DNA of 48,114 nucleotides, from positions 1 through 48,114 of the forward strand of contig CABVDE010000014.1 of the NCBI GenBank assembly GCA_902496945.1, in the 5' to 3' direction. Shown piece by piece: positions 44,874 to 48,114 of this stretch (position 1 is its first letter; every line of letters begins with the position of its first letter). A program made the translations under genes and the position numbers. The notes below the pieces were generated by a model. That model did not search any database. It worked only from the letters and a program-made list of their open reading frames with translations, and was not told the origin of the DNA. The stretch is from an uncultured Collinsella sp. GTDB lineage: Bacteria > Actinomycetota > Coriobacteriia > Coriobacteriales > Coriobacteriaceae.

Positions 44874-44901
44874 CGGGGCCAGACGAAAAGCCTGGCCCCG
44901 C
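44874..44901 (-). terminator. Terminator of the SDR gene
   Basis: On the minus strand CGGGGCCAG pairs with CTGGCCCCG around GCTTTTCGT and is followed by AATTTATT. Confidence 0.8.
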
Positions 44902-44937
44902 TAAGGTCATTTTGCTTGAAAGGAGACCCGTTTAGCT

Positions 44938-45738
44938 CTACGGGCGCTGGCCCATGCCGCCCTCGAGAGTGACGGTCTCACCGTTCATGTACTTAAAATC
45001 GGGGCCGCAAAGCTGAACGACCACGCGGCCGATCTCCTTCTCGACGTCGCCGTAGTGACCAGCCGGCGGCATGTGGACGTTGGCCTTGAACGCCTCGGGA
45101 TAAGCATCTTGGAAGTTCTCGAGCGCGGCAGTCCAGGCAAGCGGGCACACGATGTTGACGTTGATGCCATCGGGACCCCACTCGTTGGCAGCAACGCGAG
45201 TCAGGCCGCGGATGCCCTCCTTGGCAGCGGCGTAGCTGCACTGGCCATAATTGCCAAACAGGCCGGCGCCCGAAGCAAAGTTGACCACGGAGCCCTTGGT
45301 CTCCTTCAGGTGCGGATAGGCCTTCTGCATGTACAGGTACGTGGCATACAGGCCGGAGTAAATGGCCAGGTTGAACTGGTCCATGGTGTGATCGGCGATC
45401 GTCACGCCCGAGGCGCTGGCCTGGGCGTTGTTGACGACGGCGTCGATGCGGCCGAACTCGGCGATAGCCTGGTCGATAACGTTCTGAACGACAGCCTCAT
45501 TGTCCTGACCAGCCGAAACATCGGCCTGAACGGGCAGAACCTTAACGCCGTACTCGGCCTCGAGAGACTCCTTGGCGGCCTCGAGCTTGGCAACGTTGCG
45601 GCCGGTGATGACGAGGTTTGCGCCCTCCTTGGCAAAAGCGATATCGATGCCGTAGCCGATGGAGCCAGCAGAGCCGTCCTTAAGCGTGGCCTTGCCGCCG
45701 CCGGTGATGATCACGGTCTTACCAGTGAAAAGTCCCAT
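44938..45738 (-). CDS. SDR oxidoreductase, probable 12-alpha-hydroxysteroid dehydrogenase
   Basis: The 266-residue short-chain dehydrogenase has catalytic S156, Y169 and K173 (SYAAAKEG), NNAQ at 103-106, and TGRN at 45-48, where a basic residue favours NADP(H). From memory it closely matches clostridial NADP-dependent bile-acid 12-alpha-HSDH: the shared segments are NNAQASASGV, AIYSGLYAT, NFASGAGLFGN, NVNIVCPLAWTA, AGHYGDVEKEIGRV and the terminal GGMGQRP. Such enzymes interconvert cholate-type 12-alpha-hydroxyl and 12-oxo groups. One difference is an insertion of about seven residues in the cofactor loop (GGGKATLKDGSAGSIGYG). The ATG at 45738 follows GAAAGGAC; the frame extends further upstream without support. 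Confidence 0.8.
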   Translation of the reverse strand: MGLFTGKTVIITGGGKATLKDGSAGSIGYGIDIAFAKEGANLVITGRNVAKLEAAKESLEAEYGVKVLPVQADVSAGQDNEAVVQNVIDQAIAEFGRIDAVVNNAQASASGVTIADHTMDQFNLAIYSGLYATYLYMQKAYPHLKETKGSVVNFASGAGLFGNYGQCSYAAAKEGIRGLTRVAANEWGPDGINVNIVCPLAWTAALENFQDAYPEAFKANVHMPPAGHYGDVEKEIGRVVVQLCGPDFKYMNGETVTLEGGMGQRP

Positions 45739-46033
45739 ACAAAGTCCTTTCAGAATCGCGACGGGCGTACCCGCCGACTGCGCGCATCCAAATAAACGCG
45801 CCAAAAGCTGAGATGTAACTTTAGCGTGTTCAAGTGATAATAAAAGACCGCGGTAGGCGAACGGCATCACGTCGTTCGGCGAAGGGATTGTCAAGTACAA
45901 ACTCGGTACAGCCGCAGAGTTTTTGTTGTCGCGACGAGCCATCGAACACGTTTTGAAACTTTGCTGCGGCGCGCGGGATGTCGGCGCGAGACTTTATCAT
46001 AGGGTGACAAACAACGATGAGGAGCACATGCCT
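45739..46033. other. Divergent promoter region
   Basis: 295 bases between the leftward SDR and the rightward coiled-coil gene. It must contain both promoters. An AT-rich patch, AACTTTAGCGTGTTCAAGTG followed by ATAATAAAAG near 45820-45845, is the best candidate. No ORF or named RNA element is seen. Confidence 0.5.
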
Positions 46034-47797
46034 ATGACAAACGAGCTGGACCCCCAGACTCAACAGCATATTGATGATTCCGCAGACGCCATCGCAGAGG
46101 CTGACGCTGTGACCTGCAACGATACCGACGTCGACGGCCCCACCTTGGACGAAAGCGCTACGACGGAAACCCCTGCCGCAGAAGTCGCCGACGAGCAAGA
46201 CGACGATGCGCCCGCTCAGGACGACGCCCCTGTACAGAATGCCGCCCCACAGGCAACAGGTCCCATCGAGGTGTCTTCGGAAGAAGAGCTCGACGCCGTC
46301 ATGGACTCCATGATGGATGCCGTCAAGGCAATGAAAGACGCCGTCGCCGATGCCGATGTCGACACCGAGGAAGAGGAGGCCGCCGAGGCTGCCTCGACCT
46401 TCGTGCCCGGCGAAACCCCCGTTGCCGACCAGGGCAGCACCATGCCCTCGTTCCTGCAGCTCGAGCACCCCACGATTGGTGCCGATGCGGTTGACCCGCA
46501 CGCTGCCGGTTTTTCAGTGATTGAGGGCGGAACCGGCAATGCCGCCGCGCCGCAGACTGCCGACACGAACGCCGCCGACGCCGGACACCCGACCGCCCTG
46601 CGCTCCCCCGCCACGAGCCGCGATCTGGGGACCGCCGTCTCGAACACCGCCAACGCCGTGGGCACCTTTATCGCCCAGGGCGCCTCGGCCATGCGCGAGA
46701 TGAACGCCGCGAAAAAGGCACTCGCCGATGCCCGCGCCCACCTAGCCGAACTTGAGCAGCGCATTGCCGATCAGGCCGAGGAACTCGAGACGCGCCAGGA
46801 CATCGCAGGCCGCTACGACCAGATCGTCGCCGACCAGCGCCAGGCGATTGCCACGGCCCAAAAGACTGCAGCGGCCGCCGAGATTGACCGTGATGCCCAC
46901 GCCGCCAAAACGACAGAGCTCAAGGGTCAGCTCGAACAAATGAAAACGGAGGATGACGCGGCCGAGCTCCGCCTGAAGGCCGCGCTCGACGCCGTGGAGG
47001 CCCGCGAGGCGAGCTCGCGCGAGACCGGCAACCGCCTCGTTCGACGTCTTGAGGATTCCAAGCGCATCCGCGACAAGGTGAAGGCCGAGCGAGACGCCGG
47101 CGTTACCGCCGCACAGCAAACCGTCGACGCTACGCGCGCCCAACTCGAAACGCTGCGTCGCGAGTATGCCGAACTGCAGCGCAATCCTTCGGCAAATCCC
47201 GCCAATTACACGGTGCGCACCAGCGAGCTTTCGATGCAGATCTCCGACACGGCCGATGCCCTGCGCAAGGCCGAGGAAGACGTCCCGCGCATCACCGCCG
47301 ATCTTGAGCACTCGCTCGCGGCGGCCGAGCGCGCCGTCGAGCAGGCACAGGCTCCCATTGCCGATGCCAAACGCGCCCATCAGGCCGTGACAGCCGAGGC
47401 CGATGCTGCGCGCGACGAGTTGCAGACCGCAAAGGCCGCCGCCGCAACGCGCCAGCGAGAACTGCGTGAGAAGATCGCCGCCGAGGACAAGGCCCGTCGA
47501 GAGCAAGAGCAGGTCATCACCAATGCTCAGGCAGATACCGTGCATGCACAGTCGATTATCGAGCAGGCGACCGAAGTACACGACCATCCCGAGATCACCG
47601 AATCGCTCGCGGGCTCTCTGGCCCGCGATAAGGCCGAGTACGCCGAAACCGAGCGCGAAGTTGCCCAACTCGAAGCCACCGAGGACGACGTACGCGAGCG
47701 CACCCGCGACTCACGCATCAAATTCACCGGCGCCATCGTCTGCATCATCTCCGTGGTCCTGGTGATCATCGCAATCTGGCTCTTCACGAGCAAGTAA
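46034..47797 (+). CDS. Long coiled-coil protein with C-terminal membrane anchor
   Basis: The 587-residue protein is not of a family I recognise. Residues 1-130 are acidic and low-complexity, rich in Asp, Glu, Ala and Thr. A Gly/Ala/Thr-rich linker follows. From about 220 to 555 there is a continuous heptad-like region (AKKALADARAHLAELEQRIADQAEELE and similar) with a short break near RNPSANPANYTVRTSELSMQ. The last 25 residues are a single hydrophobic helix (IVCIISVVLVIIAIWLF) ending in TSK. This is a tail-anchor layout with the coiled coil in the cytoplasm. The ATG at 46034 is nine bases after AGGAG; another ATG is six bases upstream. A role in cell-envelope or division scaffolding is only a guess. 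Confidence 0.8.
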   Translation: MTNELDPQTQQHIDDSADAIAEADAVTCNDTDVDGPTLDESATTETPAAEVADEQDDDAPAQDDAPVQNAAPQATGPIEVSSEEELDAVMDSMMDAVKAMKDAVADADVDTEEEEAAEAASTFVPGETPVADQGSTMPSFLQLEHPTIGADAVDPHAAGFSVIEGGTGNAAAPQTADTNAADAGHPTALRSPATSRDLGTAVSNTANAVGTFIAQGASAMREMNAAKKALADARAHLAELEQRIADQAEELETRQDIAGRYDQIVADQRQAIATAQKTAAAAEIDRDAHAAKTTELKGQLEQMKTEDDAAELRLKAALDAVEAREASSRETGNRLVRRLEDSKRIRDKVKAERDAGVTAAQQTVDATRAQLETLRREYAELQRNPSANPANYTVRTSELSMQISDTADALRKAEEDVPRITADLEHSLAAAERAVEQAQAPIADAKRAHQAVTAEADAARDELQTAKAAAATRQRELREKIAAEDKARREQEQVITNAQADTVHAQSIIEQATEVHDHPEITESLAGSLARDKAEYAETEREVAQLEATEDDVRERTRDSRIKFTGAIVCIISVVLVIIAIWLFTSK

Positions 47798-47825
47798 GCC
47801 AGTCGCCAAATACACCCCAACGCAG

Positions 47826-47888
47826 TTGCGGTGAGATAGTTCCTGCCTAGCCCTCAAAAAGGCCAATCCAAGCACTATCTCACCGCAA
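47826..47888. repeat. Hairpin repeat related to the TOTE-flanking repeats
   Basis: TTGCGGTGAGATAGT pairs perfectly with ACTATCTCACCGCAA, followed by CTTTTTGG. The TTGCGGTG...CACCGCAA ends match the 63-base repeats at 36323 and 39556; the interior differs. It may serve as the terminator of the coiled-coil gene. Confidence 0.8.
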
Positions 47889-47895
47889 CTTTTTG

Positions 47896-47953
47896 GTAGT
47901 CATTGGGGACGTTCTTAAACGACTAGTCAAACAAGAACATCCCCAACGACTAC
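47896..47953. repeat. Imperfect hairpin with GGGGAC motif
   Basis: GTAGTCATTGGGGACGTTCTT pairs imperfectly with AAGAACATCCCCAACGACTAC around a 16-base loop. Confidence 0.75.
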
Positions 47954-47978
47954 TTTGCCCAATGTGCCAAAACTAGGA

Positions 47979-47996
47979 CTGTCCCCAAGTGCCGGC
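47979..47996. repeat. Short intergenic repeat, family C copy 2
   Basis: CTGTCCCCAAGTGCCGGC, identical to 26160-26177, in a gap between genes as before. Confidence 0.55.
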
Positions 47997-48114
47997 AGAA
48001 AAGGAGCGTCCCTAACTGCCGCATCCGGAGTATGACAACTCCGCAGGTAAAGGATGGACAGCGAGCGGGTCGCATTTGAGGCAAGGTGACGTGAAACGAA
48101 AGGGCGCTGACCTT

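Larger units (their letters stand above)
44652..44937. other. metE leader region
   Basis: 286 bases between the SDR stop and metE. They contain the SDR terminator (44874-44901), two dyads near 44776-44810, and GC-rich hairpins (for example CCAAG-CT-CTTGG near 44713-44724) close to metE. I looked for cobalamin, SAM and T-box signatures and did not find them. Confidence 0.5.
47798..48114. other. Repeat-rich gene-free end of the window
   Basis: 317 bases after the coiled-coil gene. It contains two hairpins (47826-47888 and 47896-47953) and an 18-base repeat shared with 26160-26177. From about 48070, a stretch with AAGGT (48084) and ACCTT at the very end may be the first part of another hairpin continuing past the edge. 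No gene is supported. Confidence 0.65.

Noticed and set aside
44652..44937. SAM, cobalamin or T-box control of metE
   Set aside because: I could not find the conserved core sequences of these elements on either strand.

Overview
The window looks like the chromosome of a gut Coriobacteriia member, most likely Collinsella. It is GC-rich with strong G/C wobble bias in the housekeeping genes, has serC directly followed by serA, and encodes a bile-acid 12-alpha-hydroxysteroid dehydrogenase-like SDR. It also carries many short hairpin repeats between genes. This assignment is inference from gene content; there is no rRNA or tRNA in the window to test it.

Layout. 1-7919 (minus strand) is an AT-richer defence island: a large helicase with C-terminal DUF1998-type cysteine clusters (DruE-like), preceded by a 1023-residue DruH-like protein. 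Together these match the two-gene Druantia type III layout, and a third ORF begins at the left edge. 8301-8486 is a small ORF. 8622-10980 is serC-serA. 11080-11242 is an inverted-repeat element, followed by an AbiEi/DUF559-like predicted nuclease (11328-12377), an M20 peptidase pseudogene with two nonsense codons (12532-13752) and a short DUF1015-like gene. 14613-16563 holds two tandem histidine phosphatases and a nitroreductase. 16828-17913 encodes an HdeD-like membrane protein and a YaiI/YqxD protein. 18079-19179 is a His-rich heavy-metal permease, and 19351-20319 a DEDD exonuclease.

20469-22289 is a second AbiEi/DUF559-like nuclease gene bracketed by inverted repeats. 22366-25139 is a metal-efflux module: an ArsR/SmtB repressor with three visible operators, a free HMA metallochaperone and a P1B ATPase. 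25160-25282 is a long hairpin, followed by a DtxR/MntR-type regulator (25610), a Cof-type HAD phosphatase and an ABC-F ATPase. 29020-32680 is pstS-pstC-pstA-pstB. 32872-33132 is a dense array of hairpins. Then come a PepV-like dipeptidase, a HAD phosphatase and a DegV protein.

36323-39618 is a compact cassette: one TOTE-type primase-helicase-PLD-like gene, broken by a one-base excess in a G/A run, lying between two identical 63-bp hairpin repeats. It is followed by a YafQ-like toxin without an intact antitoxin, a LOG-family protein, tgt, metE, the 12-alpha-HSDH-like gene, and a long coiled-coil protein with a C-terminal membrane anchor. The window ends in repeat-rich DNA.

Functionally the window mixes core metabolism (serine, methionine, phosphate uptake, queuosine) with metal homeostasis and at least three kinds of anti-mobile-element or conflict genes. 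The most interesting items are the repeat-bracketed TOTE cassette, the Druantia III-like operon, and the two divergent AbiEi/DUF559-like paralogues that each lie beside inverted repeats.
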